From: Roseateles_B sp041905785
GTDB taxonomy: Bacteria; Pseudomonadota; Gammaproteobacteria; Burkholderiales; Burkholderiaceae_C
Direction: 5' to 3'
Length of the DNA: 64,000 nucleotides
Assembly (NCBI GenBank): GCA_041905785.1
Contig: JAYRKJ010000014.1
Span: forward strand, 62,001-126,000
Below the pieces are notes generated by a model, which made no database searches, was not told the DNA's origin, and saw only the letters and a list, made by a program, of their open reading frames with translations. This document shows, in pieces, positions 8,987 to 16,740 of the stretch (position 1 is its first letter; every line of letters begins with the position of its first letter). Both the position numbers and the translations under genes were made by a program.

Positions 8987-9648
8987 TGGTCCTTGCTCCC
9001 CTGGCGCTCATGCCGCCATGTCCGCTGCGCTTTGCCCGGCCCGCCAAGGGCCTGGGGCGGGCTGCGGCCTGGGCGCGACAGGGGCTGCTGGGCCTGCTGC
9101 TGATGCTGAGCTTGCTGCTGGGGGCCGTGACGGTCGCGCGGGCGGAGGGCATCCAGCTCAGCGACCTGCACACGGAGCGGACGGACGAGGGCCTTCTGCT
9201 GAGCTTCAGCGCCCGCTTCGAGCTCACCAAGCCGGTCGAAGAGGCCCTGCTCAAGGGGCTGCCGGTGTACTTCCAGGCCGAGGTCAACGTGATGCGCAGC
9301 CGCTGGTACTGGCGTGACGCCAGGGCCGCCCGGGCCAGCCGCAGCTGGCGCCTCGTCTGGCAGCCGCTGACCCGCCAGTACCGCGTGACCACCGAAGGTC
9401 TGCACCAGAACTTCGACAGCCTGCCCGAGGCCCTGGCCTTCATGCGCGGCGTCTCCGGCTGGCGCATCGCCGAGCCGCGCGACATCGACGAAGACGGTAA
9501 GTACTACCTCGAATTCAGCTACAAGCTGGACACCTCCCAGCTGCCCCGCCCCATGCAGATCGGCCTGGGCGCGCCGCAGGGCTGGGGCCTGAGCGTGGAG
9601 CACAAGCTCAACCTCGCGGCTGACTTCAGCGCCAAGCTCCAACCATGA
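8986..9648 (+). CDS. DUF4390 exported protein
   Basis: This 220-residue protein has a long N region with a hydrophobic stretch at about residues 33-52 ending in VARAEG, read as an uncleaved or cleaved export signal. The DUF4390 beta-rich domain follows (LLLSFSARFELTKPVEEALL at its start). The role of DUF4390 is not known; it is regularly found between rsmB and an NtrY-type sensor kinase, which hints at a part in envelope sensing. Its start overlaps the rsmB stop and its stop overlaps the kinase start as ATGA, so all three are probably translated together. Confidence 0.88.
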   Translation: MVLAPLALMPPCPLRFARPAKGLGRAAAWARQGLLGLLLMLSLLLGAVTVARAEGIQLSDLHTERTDEGLLLSFSARFELTKPVEEALLKGLPVYFQAEVNVMRSRWYWRDARAARASRSWRLVWQPLTRQYRVTTEGLHQNFDSLPEALAFMRGVSGWRIAEPRDIDEDGKYYLEFSYKLDTSQLPRPMQIGLGAPQGWGLSVEHKLNLAADFSAKLQP

Positions 9649-11903
9649 GCCGGGTGCGACGCTGGGCCTGGCTGGTCTCGCTGCTGGCCGTTGCCGGGGC
9701 GGGGGGGCTGCTGGCCTTCCTGCTGTCCATTGGCGCCACCGCGGAACGCGGCTTCTTCGAGCGGCACTACGTCTGGCTGCTGTGGCTGAACGTGGGCGTG
9801 GCGGCCGTGCTGGCCACCGTGATCATCAGCGCTGGCGTGCGTCTGGTGCTGCGCGTGCGCCGCGGCAAGTTCGGCAGCCGGCTGCTGCTCAAGCTGGCCG
9901 GCATCTTCGCCCTGGTGGGCGTGGTGCCGGGCGTGCTGATCTACACCGTGTCCTACCAGTTCGTGAACCGCTCCATCGAGAGCTGGTTCGACGTGCGCCT
10001 GGCCAGCGCGCTGGAGTCCGGGCTCAAGCTGGGCCAGGGCACGCTGGACGGCCTGGTCAACGAGCTGGGCAGCAAGACCAAGAGCGCCGCCGAGCGCCTG
10101 GGCGAGCAGGGCAGCAGCACGCCCATGACCCTGGCCCTGGAGCGGCTGCGGGACCAGCTCTCGGCCCGCTCGGTCAGTCTGCTGGGCGCCAACGGCCAGC
10201 CGCTGGCGGTGGTGGGCGGCGCCGAGAATCCGACCCTCAGCCTCAGCCGCGTCAGCGGCAACCAGCTGCGCGATGCGCGCCGCCAGGGCGTGGTCAGCAA
10301 GATCGAAGGCCTGGAGGACGAGGCCAAGGCGCTGCAAGGCCAGGCCCGCATCCGCGCCCTGGCCCTGGTCCCCAGCAACGACTTCAGCCTGGGTGCCAGC
10401 GACCGCTACCTGATGGTGGTGCAGGGACTGCCCGGCTCCGTGCTGGCCAATGCCCTGGCCGTGCAGAACGCCAACCTCGAGTACCAGCAGCGCTCCCTGG
10501 AGCGTGACGGCATGCGCCGCATGTACCTGGGCACGCTGACCCTGGTGCTGATCCTGGCGGTGTTCGCGGCCCTGCTGCTGGCCGTCACCCTGGGCGACCA
10601 ACTGGCCCAGCCCCTGCTGCTGCTGGCCGACGGCATGCGCCAGGTGGCCCAGGGCGACCTCACCGCCAAGCCCACCATGGCCTCGCGCGACGAACTGGGC
10701 GGTCTGACCCGCAGCTTCGCCGACATGACCCAGCAGCTGGCCGATGCCCGCCACATGGTCGAGCAGAGCGTGGCCCAGCTGGAGAGCGCCCGCACCCATC
10801 TGCAGACCATCCTGGACAACCTCACCGCCGGGGTGATCGGCTTTGACGCGCGCGGCGGCATGGACACCATCAACCCCGGTGCCACCCGCATCCTGCGCCT
10901 GCCGCTGTCCGCCTACCATGGTCAGCGAATGGAGGCCGTGCCCGAGCTGCAGGACTTCGCCGCCGAGGTCGCCCAGCGTTTTGCCAGCAGCGAAGACGCC
11001 GACGGCACCTGGCAGGACAGCTTCGAGCTCAAGCTGCCCGGCAACGCGGAGGCGCTGAACCTGCTGGTGCGCGGCGCCAGCCTGCCAGAGGGCGAGCGCC
11101 TGATCGTGTTCGACGACATCTCCGAGGTGGTCTCGGCCCAGCGTTCTGCCGCCTGGAGCGAGGTCGCCCGGCGCCTGGCCCACGAGATCAAGAACCCGCT
11201 GACGCCCATCCAGCTCTCTGCCGAGCGGCTGCAGCACAAGCTGGAAGCCAAGCTCGAAGGCCCGGACCAGGCCATGCTGGTGCGCTCAGTGGGCACCATC
11301 GTCAACCAGGTGCAGGCCATGAAGCAGCTGGTCAATGAATTCCGCGACTACGCCCGCCTGCCCGCCGCCCAGCTCAAACCGCTGGACCTCAACGCCCTGG
11401 TCGGCGAGGTGCTGATGCTCTATGTGTCGGCTCAGGAAGCGGGCCGGCTGCAGGCCGAACTGAGCCCGGGTCTTCCTCTGATCGTGGGGGATGCGACGCA
11501 GCTTCGCCAGGTGATCCACAACCTGGTGCAGAACGCGCTGGACGCGGTTGCTGATCGAGAGCAAGGGCATGTGCGGGTACGCACGATCAAATCTCTGGGC
11601 GACACTGGCGAGCTCCGGAGCTTGCGCCTCGTGATCTCGGACAACGGTCCCGGTTTCGCGGAGAAAGTGCTCAAAAGGGCCTTCGAGCCCTATGTGACCA
11701 CCAAATCCAAGGGCACGGGGCTGGGGCTGGCCGTGGTCAAGAAGATCGCCGATGAGCACGGGGCGCGAATCCGCCTCAGCAATCTGCATCCTGATGGCGA
11801 CGAGTCGCAGCCGCCGAACGGCGCGCAAGTTTCGTTATCATTTTCAAAACTCGCGACTGCACCGAGCCCGGCCGAGCCGAGCGATGCTCCCGGGGCCGCG
11901 TGA
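9645..11903 (+). CDS. NtrY-like membrane sensor histidine kinase
   Basis: This 752-residue kinase has membrane helices at about residues 9-31, 45-68, 84-106 and 290-315. A HAMP domain (about 316-370) follows, then a coiled linker, a PAS-like domain (about 385-480), a HisKA dimerisation domain with phospho-acceptor His513 in RRLAHEIKNPLTP, and an HATPase_c domain with N, G1 and G2 boxes (NLVQNALDA, DNGPGF, GTGLGLAVV). The layout is that of NtrY, implicated in other bacteria in nitrogen, redox or envelope control. The cognate regulator starts 13 bp after the stop. The signal it senses is not evident. Confidence 0.92.
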   Translation: MSRVRRWAWLVSLLAVAGAGGLLAFLLSIGATAERGFFERHYVWLLWLNVGVAAVLATVIISAGVRLVLRVRRGKFGSRLLLKLAGIFALVGVVPGVLIYTVSYQFVNRSIESWFDVRLASALESGLKLGQGTLDGLVNELGSKTKSAAERLGEQGSSTPMTLALERLRDQLSARSVSLLGANGQPLAVVGGAENPTLSLSRVSGNQLRDARRQGVVSKIEGLEDEAKALQGQARIRALALVPSNDFSLGASDRYLMVVQGLPGSVLANALAVQNANLEYQQRSLERDGMRRMYLGTLTLVLILAVFAALLLAVTLGDQLAQPLLLLADGMRQVAQGDLTAKPTMASRDELGGLTRSFADMTQQLADARHMVEQSVAQLESARTHLQTILDNLTAGVIGFDARGGMDTINPGATRILRLPLSAYHGQRMEAVPELQDFAAEVAQRFASSEDADGTWQDSFELKLPGNAEALNLLVRGASLPEGERLIVFDDISEVVSAQRSAAWSEVARRLAHEIKNPLTPIQLSAERLQHKLEAKLEGPDQAMLVRSVGTIVNQVQAMKQLVNEFRDYARLPAAQLKPLDLNALVGEVLMLYVSAQEAGRLQAELSPGLPLIVGDATQLRQVIHNLVQNALDAVADREQGHVRVRTIKSLGDTGELRSLRLVISDNGPGFAEKVLKRAFEPYVTTKSKGTGLGLAVVKKIADEHGARIRLSNLHPDGDESQPPNGAQVSLSFSKLATAPSPAEPSDAPGAA

Positions 11904-11916
11904 ACAGTAGGCATAC

Positions 11917-12618
11917 ATGGCAACCATTCTTGTTGTTGACGACGAACTGGGCATCCGGGCCCTGTTGTCTGAAATCCTGACCGACGAAGGTCACACCATC
12001 GAGCTGGCGGAAAACGCCGGTCAGGCGCGCGCCGTGCGCGAGCGCATGCGGCCGGACCTGGTGCTGCTGGACATCTGGATGCCCGACGTCGACGGCGTCA
12101 CCCTGCTCAAGGAATGGGGCAGCAGCGGGCAGCTCACCATGCCCGTGATCATGATGAGCGGCCACGGCACCATCGACACCGCGGTGGAGGCCACCAAGTT
12201 CGGCGCCATCGCCTTCCTGGAAAAGCCCATCACGCTGCAAAAGCTGCTGCGCGCCGTGGAGCAGGCCCTGGTCAAGACCGCGCCTCGCGCGCCGGCCCCT
12301 CCGCCGGGGCTGCCCAGCTATGCCATGCGCCCAGAGCTGCCCATGCACAACCATGGCACGGGGATGAGCCACGGCTCGGCCCCGGTCATTGCGCCGGTGC
12401 AGGCGCTGGCCTCCGAGCAGCTGTTCGAGCTGGACCGTCCATTGCGCGAGGCGCGCGACGCCTTCGAGAAGAGCTACTTCGAATTCCACCTAGCCAAGGA
12501 GAACGGCTCCATGACCCGCGTGGCCGAGAAGACGGGCCTGGAGCGCACCCACCTGTACCGCAAGCTGAAGCAGCTGGGCGTCGATCTTTCAAGAAACAAG
12601 CGCAACAGCCAAATTTAG
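11917..12618 (+). CDS. Receiver-Fis response regulator (NtrX-like without AAA domain)
   Basis: This 233-residue regulator has a receiver domain with acidic pocket Asp8/Asp9, phospho-acceptor Asp52 and the conserved Lys in FLEKP. A Pro/His-rich linker (about residues 122-155) leads to a C-terminal Fis-type helix-turn-helix (about residues 190-230, GLERTHLYRKLKQLG). Classical NtrX carries a sigma-54 AAA+ domain between these parts. It is absent here with no sign of a frameshift, so this regulator cannot activate sigma-54 promoters by ATP hydrolysis and probably works like ActR/RegA-type regulators. It directly follows the NtrY-like kinase. A TATAGT box at 12622-12627, just after the stop, may belong to the tRNA promoter. 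Confidence 0.92.
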   Translation: MATILVVDDELGIRALLSEILTDEGHTIELAENAGQARAVRERMRPDLVLLDIWMPDVDGVTLLKEWGSSGQLTMPVIMMSGHGTIDTAVEATKFGAIAFLEKPITLQKLLRAVEQALVKTAPRAPAPPPGLPSYAMRPELPMHNHGTGMSHGSAPVIAPVQALASEQLFELDRPLREARDAFEKSYFEFHLAKENGSMTRVAEKTGLERTHLYRKLKQLGVDLSRNKRNSQI

Positions 12619-12685
12619 TGTTATAGTCATGGTCTTCGCTGATCACGACGGTGTCGCAAGACTGGTCAAGAGCAGCAAGACAGAT

Positions 12686-12761
12686 GGCCAAGTAGCTCAG
12701 TTGGTAGAGCAGCGGATTGAAAATCCGCGTGTCGGTGGTTCGATTCCGCCCTTGGCCACCA
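12686..12761 (+). tRNA. tRNA-Phe (GAA)
   Basis: A complete 76-nt cloverleaf can be folded. The acceptor stem GGCCAAG pairs with CTTGGCC, the D arm carries GCTCAG and GAGC, the anticodon stem is GCGGA with TCCGC around the loop TTGAAAA (anticodon GAA), and the T loop is TTCGATT. The discriminator A is followed by an encoded CCA at 12759-12761. A possible -10 box TATAGT lies about 60 nt upstream inside the end of the regulator operon. Such 3' tRNA ends are common integration sites, and the accessory patch begins just downstream. Confidence 0.98.
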
Positions 12762-12801
12762 AGACAAAAGTTCAAGTAAATCAATTGCTTAGAACGGAAT
12801 G

Positions 12802-12828
12802 AAAAGCCCAGCTAAGCTGGGCTTTTTT
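12802..12828 (+). terminator. Intrinsic terminator after tRNA-Phe
   Basis: The inverted repeat AAGCCCAGC-TAA-GCTGGGCTT is followed by a run of six T residues. It has a perfect 9-bp stem with a 3-nt loop and is the best intrinsic terminator near the tRNA. Confidence 0.93.
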
Positions 12829-12986
12829 CTTTTGTGGCGAAGCCATGTAGCCACTGTGTAGCCAATGTTGACGATTTTTTGCCCCCAGCCGAGCGAAGGG
12901 TTGAGAAAAATGCAAACATTCGGTGTACAACCCTCGGTCTGTGTTGGTCGTTGCAATGTTGTCCAGTCATCCTGTCAGGACACGCT

Positions 12987-13511
12987 ATGAGCCCATCTGA
13001 AATCACCTCTTTTGCTGCATTCGGAAGTAGCCCTGCTGAGGCCGCTCGCAATGTGCTTGCGAGGCATTGGGACGGGCAATTGCCGATCAATTTGGAACGC
13101 ATGTGCGCCAGCCTGGGTGTTGACCTGAGCCCCCGTGGCGGCTTCAGTGATGCTGGCTATCCATATAGTGGCTTCTTCAAGCGGGAGAACGGGCGCGCGA
13201 TTGTCGAGTTCAATCAAACCGAGTCGCACGCCCGCCAGCGATTCACCATTGCGCATGAGTTGGGCCATTTTGCTTTGGGGCATCCAAACGCGCCCCGGGG
13301 CGATCTGCCTGCTAACTTTGGATCTGCTGTGGGCGATCCAAGGGAACGAGCAGCCAATCAATTCGCCGCTGAATTGCTGATGCCGGCTGCTGCCGTGCGT
13401 ACGCTCGTCGAAAGTGGCCGCTTCAGTGGTGTGGGCGAATTGGCTGCTGTCTTTGACGTATCTAAGGTTGCGATGAGCTATCGCATGTCCAACCTCGGCT
13501 TGGGCACATGA
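12987..13511 (+). CDS. ImmA/IrrE-family zinc metalloprotease
   Basis: This 174-residue protein has a winged-helix-like N region and a zinc site HELGH at residues 90-94 within the family sequence FTIAHELGHFALGH. The downstream ERAANQFAAELLMP block supplies the usual glutamate ligand. ImmA/IrrE enzymes cleave transcription factors, for example phage or ICE repressors. This copy lacks any N-terminal DNA-binding HTH. ATG 12987 is preferred; an in-frame ATG at 12834 would add 51 residues unlike the family and overlap the tRNA terminator side. Base composition is lower in GC than the neighbours, and a membrane protein gene overlaps its stop (ATGA). It may belong to a mobile element, a defence module or a toxin-antitoxin-like unit. 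Confidence 0.9.
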   Translation: MSPSEITSFAAFGSSPAEAARNVLARHWDGQLPINLERMCASLGVDLSPRGGFSDAGYPYSGFFKRENGRAIVEFNQTESHARQRFTIAHELGHFALGHPNAPRGDLPANFGSAVGDPRERAANQFAAELLMPAAAVRTLVESGRFSGVGELAAVFDVSKVAMSYRMSNLGLGT

Positions 13512-14200
13512 GCGGTGTGGATCTGAGCCAAGACGGTGAAGATAGCCAGCCGTCGCCCAGCGATAAGACGAGGTTGTTGAAGACGGCGCAGTCCGTCCTC
13601 GATACCAGTAAGGCCCGAAGGAATCAGCGTTGGCTGGCGCTAACGGTCACCTGCATCGTCGTTGCGATTTTCCTCTGCGTAATGTGGCGCCTGTCTGGCG
13701 GTCTTGCGGAGTTAATTGCTAAGCCCTCCGAAATCCAGAAAACGCTAGAGAAGCACATCGCAGAGCAGGCTCCTCTGCCGGTCGTGAACGCCTCGCAAGG
13801 CGCATCCGCGCCGGCGGTAGTGCCGGGTGCCTCTCAAGCTAAGCCGAATGCAGCCTCCGCTCCCGCCAAGGCTGCTAGTGGGCCCGTTAAGGCCGCAGAA
13901 AAGCCAGCAAAGGACGCGAGCCCCTTGGAGTCGCTTATCGGTGAGCTCCGAACCGTGGTGACGTCGGTGGTGGCAGTAATCTCGGTGCTTGTGGTTGCAA
14001 TTTCTGTTTTGGCAATCACCATGCTGCGCATGACGTTCACGCGTGAGCATGTCGAGGATTCTCCGACCTCTGAAGACAAATCTGAGAGCGAGTCATCCAT
14101 TCCGATACCAGGGCTGGAATTGGCGAAGGAAATCAGCAAGGCTGTGAGCGAAGCCGTCGGCACAGTTGTGAAGGCATTCCTGTCCAGCAAGCAGCCGTAA
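13508..14200 (+). CDS. Two-helix membrane protein coupled to the metalloprotease
   Basis: No family is recognised. The 230-residue protein has a hydrophilic N tail, a first membrane helix at about residues 42-63 and an Ala/Pro/Lys-rich linker (about residues 92-136). A second helix follows at about residues 148-172 (VVTSVVAVISVLVVAISVLA), then an acidic serine-rich segment and a C-terminal amphipathic stretch. It starts at ATG 13508 inside the stop of the ImmA/IrrE-like gene, so the two are made together. A plausible reading is that the protease acts on, or is tethered by, this protein; nothing in the sequence proves that. Confidence 0.8.
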   Translation: MSGVDLSQDGEDSQPSPSDKTRLLKTAQSVLDTSKARRNQRWLALTVTCIVVAIFLCVMWRLSGGLAELIAKPSEIQKTLEKHIAEQAPLPVVNASQGASAPAVVPGASQAKPNAASAPAKAASGPVKAAEKPAKDASPLESLIGELRTVVTSVVAVISVLVVAISVLAITMLRMTFTREHVEDSPTSEDKSESESSIPIPGLELAKEISKAVSEAVGTVVKAFLSSKQP

Positions 14201-14249
14201 AAGCAGGCTTTTCTGGGGGATCAGCGAGGGCTATTGGCCTCCTCGCCGT

Positions 14250-14495
14250 TTAAGGCCTCGTCAAGTCGGGCCGACCAGTCTCGGCAATGGCGCGCAGTTC
14301 GGAGAGCACCGACAGGCGATCCTCCGGCCGGACCTTGAGCAGCAAGGTCAGAAATTCGACCTCCCTGGGCGGCTGTGCTTCGGCGGCGGTGTCGGTCACT
14401 TGGTTTGCGTTCATGTCATGGCCTATTGGCGTTGATGGTGTCGGTACTGTGCCGACTTTCCAAAATCGTTGCGCGACCAAATCGGTTGCGCTCAT
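14250..14495 (-). CDS. Small hypothetical protein
   Basis: This is an 81-residue reading frame with a weak Shine-Dalgarno-like GAAAG before ATG 14493-14495. An internal Met at residue 28 is an alternative start. The C-terminal half (LTLLLKVRPEDRLSVLSEL) looks like an amphipathic helix. No family is recognised. It lies at the downstream end of a minus-strand string of phage-like small genes. Confidence 0.45.
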   Translation of the reverse strand: MSATDLVAQRFWKVGTVPTPSTPIGHDMNANQVTDTAAEAQPPREVEFLTLLLKVRPEDRLSVLSELRAIAETGRPDLTRP

Positions 14496-14564
14496 GGTCT
14501 TTCAGCCGCGCCGACGCGGGCCAAGCATCAGCGCGGCATCCCTACTAGGAATCGTCCCAGCGAG

Positions 14565-14918
14565 TCACGGAGGCGTGCCGGGTGCGGGGCGCTGGTCGGC
14601 GCTATGCGACAGGGAGCCCGGAGCGACGCATTCCTCCAAGACCCACGACAGGCCGGCGATGTACTCCTCGGGACCGAACCCTGCCCCGCATTGAGCCCGC
14701 ATAGCCTCTAGGAGCTCCGCAACGTCATCGGGCAGGGTGTCTCACTTGATGTGCTCTACCAAGGCGCCTGCGCAGGCCTGGATATCGCCGCCGAAGCGTC
14801 GGTCCGCAAACTCACGCACGAGGTTGAGGCAATCGCCCGAGTCGGAATCCTGCGGCCCGGGCTGCAAGCGAGCGGCGACCCTTTCGGCGCGAGCGGCGAG
14901 TTGTCGAATGCTGCTCAC
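14565..14918 (-). pseudogene. Small gene interrupted by one in-frame TGA
   Basis: A GTG at 14916-14918 overlaps the stop of the DUF5681 gene as GTGA and opens a 58-codon frame ending in TGA at 14742-14744. The same frame continues past this stop for another 58 codons with protein-like content (LPDDVAELLEAMRAQCG, then FGPEEYIAGLSWVLEEC) to a second TGA at 14565-14567. The simplest reading is a gene of about 116 codons with a nonsense mutation. Alternatives are a real 58-residue protein followed by a chance open frame, or a base-calling error. The first part has helix-like content (SIRQLAARAERVAARL). No family is recognised. Confidence 0.5.
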
Positions 14919-15346
14919 TGCTTCCCCCTAGCGCTCACTTCCAGTTCGCGGAGGAGTCGTTCCAACTTGGTTGCCTCGGCAACGCGCACGCGCGATTCGA
15001 GCAGCGCGGCCAGCGAGTGCCCCTCACTCGGCAACAGTTCGCCAGCCGCGACGGCAGCGACGATGCGGGAATGCGCCTCGGCGACGCTCTCAACGCCGTC
15101 CAGGAAGGGCAGATCGAGAGAGATGGGCCGCTCTTTGATGGGCGGCACGACACGATCCAGCACCATTCGCGCAGCAGTCATGTCACCCTGCTCCGCAGCG
15201 GTCAGAACGGTGCGGACGATGCTCTCGGCGTCGGCGGCCATCAGCTTTTCGAGCGCGACAGTCGTGCGATGCCGGGCGCCGGGCGGGCGCCCCTGAGGAT
15301 TGCCGGAGGTGCCGGGCTTCCAGGGCCTTCCACGTTGTGTGGTCAT
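14915..15346 (-). CDS. DUF5681-domain protein (phage-associated)
   Basis: This 143-residue protein opens with the DUF5681 signature KPGTSGNPQGRPPGAR at about residues 10-25 and continues as a helical acidic domain. Such proteins commonly sit beside phage terminase genes, though their function is unproven. The start is ATG 15344-15346; the stop overlaps the GTG of the next small gene. The gene upstream ends 23 bp before its start, so the three are probably one transcript left from a prophage or similar element. Confidence 0.75.
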   Translation of the reverse strand: MTTQRGRPWKPGTSGNPQGRPPGARHRTTVALEKLMAADAESIVRTVLTAAEQGDMTAARMVLDRVVPPIKERPISLDLPFLDGVESVAEAHSRIVAAVAAGELLPSEGHSLAALLESRVRVAEATKLERLLRELEVSARGKQ

Positions 15347-15369
15347 TTCGCTGTTTTCCCGCTGTTATT

Positions 15370-15786
15370 TCAGTGAGCCATCGCCCAGGGGTCGGCAGCG
15401 CCCGGGGCCAACTCGACGCCAGCCTCGCGCATCAGAGCACCGACAGCTTCCGCCTGCTCGCGGGCGATCGCGGCAATCTCGGCTTCGGACAAGGCGGGCT
15501 TGCGACCGGATTCCAGGGACGGCAGTTGGACGGGATAAGGTGCCAGCGCGAAGAGGTCTTGCCTGCGAGCAGCCGAGACGACGCCCGCCAAAGCGTGGAC
15601 TCGCGAGAGCTTGCGCGTCAGTTCAACCGTCGCAGCCTCGTAGTCACCGAGGGCCTCGTCGACCCAGGCCCGGACCAGGATCGCGCTTCCCGCACGAATA
15701 TCGGCCAGCACATCGGCGATCTGCGGCTGCATCTCCGCGATCCGGTCGTAGGCCATGGAGGCCGCCGGGCACTTCTCCAAACCCAC
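15370..15786 (-). CDS. Hypothetical helical protein, phage-like neighbourhood
   Basis: The frame gives 138 residues from a GTG at 15784-15786, or 128 residues from ATG 15754-15756 (MAYDRIAEMQPQ). The sequence is mostly helical and acidic with a C-terminal AREQAEAVGALMREAGVEL stretch. I recognise no domain. It precedes the DUF5681 gene by 23 bp and follows the IS remnant on the same strand, so its original upstream neighbours may have been lost. Confidence 0.6.
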   Translation of the reverse strand: MGLEKCPAASMAYDRIAEMQPQIADVLADIRAGSAILVRAWVDEALGDYEAATVELTRKLSRVHALAGVVSAARRQDLFALAPYPVQLPSLESGRKPALSEAEIAAIAREQAEAVGALMREAGVELAPGAADPWAMAH

Positions 15787-15932
15787 TCACCGATCGCTGA
15801 TCACCGTCGATCACGAAGGCTGCGCTTGATTGGACAGTGAGTGCCGCAGCGTTTGGCCGATTTCGCCACTGATTTGGCCCCGCGTTGCGCCGCGATTGCC
15901 CGTTGCGGCGCTCTGCGGGCGGACTTCGGCCT

Positions 15933-16471
15933 TCAACGCACACCTCGCATCGGCTCTTGGCTCGCCAGCCAGACCAGCCGCTTGGCGTTGTACGCCGCGC
16001 ATTTCACCAGGATCGCCAGTTCGTTACGGGCCAGCGTCATCGCCCGCACCACCTTGCCGCCGAGTTGCTCCAGTCCGGCGAAGACGTGCTCGACCCGCGA
16101 GCGGCTGCGGTTGATGGTCTTGTTGCGTGCGTCCAGCCGTTGCCGAGTCTGCTGCCCCGGCTTGGCCCGTCGTGCGATGTCGTCGCGCAGGCGCTTGTCC
16201 TTCAACAGGTCTCGGTTGGCCTGCGAGTCGTACCCACGATCGGCCTTCACGCTGCGCCCCGTGTTGGCCTCGTCCAGCACATCCTTCAAGGTCTGGCCGT
16301 CATCGACGTTGGCGGCGGTGAGCTTCACGCGACGGATCAGCTTGTAGCGTTTGTCGGTGTTGGCGTGCAGCTTGTAGCCGTAGAAGCTCTTGCCGTGCTT
16401 CTTGGTCCAGCGCGCATCGCGATCGGTGTGGCGCAGCTTCTTCGCGCTCCAGCCCTCGGGCGCCTGGCAGC
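15933..16471 (-). pseudogene. IS5-family transposase, N-terminally truncated
   Basis: About 179 residues of the catalytic C-terminal part of an IS5-family DDE transposase remain. They include DARWTKKHGKSFYGYK, the second Asp region KADRGYDSQANRDLL and the Glu helix RSRSRVEHVFAGLE. The first roughly 140 residues with the first catalytic Asp are missing. At about 16466-16471 the sequence changes abruptly into the start of an IS3-family orfA read on the same strand, so this is a deletion or insertion junction. It cannot encode an active transposase. Confidence 0.88.
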
Positions 16472-16561
16472 CCACTGCGAAGGGTGTTCGGATCGATGCT
16501 CCAGCACCATGCGCACGGCACGCTCGCGCACCTCAGGTGAAAACTTCGGGGACTTCTTCAT
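16466..16561 (-). pseudogene. IS3-family transposase orfA, first 32 codons only
   Basis: From ATG 16559-16561 the reading frame encodes MKKSPKFSPEVRERAVRMV and a few more residues, the recognisable N terminus of an IS3-family OrfA helix-turn-helix protein. It breaks off after about 32 codons at the IS5 remnant. The orfB/DDE part of this element is not in the window. Confidence 0.85.
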
Positions 16562-16740
16562 GGCTCCATTCTCCAGAATTGGAGCCTCCGCGAAACCCGG
16601 GGCGATTCAGCCGGGAGCTCTAGATTCATTGTCAGGTTGCGGAGGAGTGCATAGCCAATAGCCGCCGCAGCTTGCGCAGTGCCCTCGACGCACCGGCCTC
16701 CCGCCCCGCGTAACATGCGAGGCTTTCTAGGGAGCCCTCA

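Larger units (their letters stand above)
15933..16609 (-). mobile_element. Chimeric IS remnant (IS3 end plus IS5 body)
   Basis: The right end at 16609, read on the minus strand, begins TGAATCGCCCCGGGTTTCGC. It has the TG start and composition of IS3-family terminal repeats and leads into orfA. The rest is the truncated IS5 transposase. I find no matching left terminal repeat or target duplication, so the composite is a fossil rather than an intact element. The left limit is set at the transposase stop and the true limit is unknown. Confidence 0.75.

Noticed and set aside
12834..12986. 51-codon N-terminal extension of the metalloprotease
   Set aside because: The extra residues do not resemble ImmA/IrrE proteins and begin right after the tRNA terminator; ATG 12987 fits the family start.
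12840..16660. TGTAGCCA-like words at both sides of the accessory patch as att sites
   Set aside because: The left words (12846-12864) and the right ATAGCCAATAGCC near 16663 share only a few bases and neither matches the tRNA-Phe 3' end, so no attachment repeat can be claimed.
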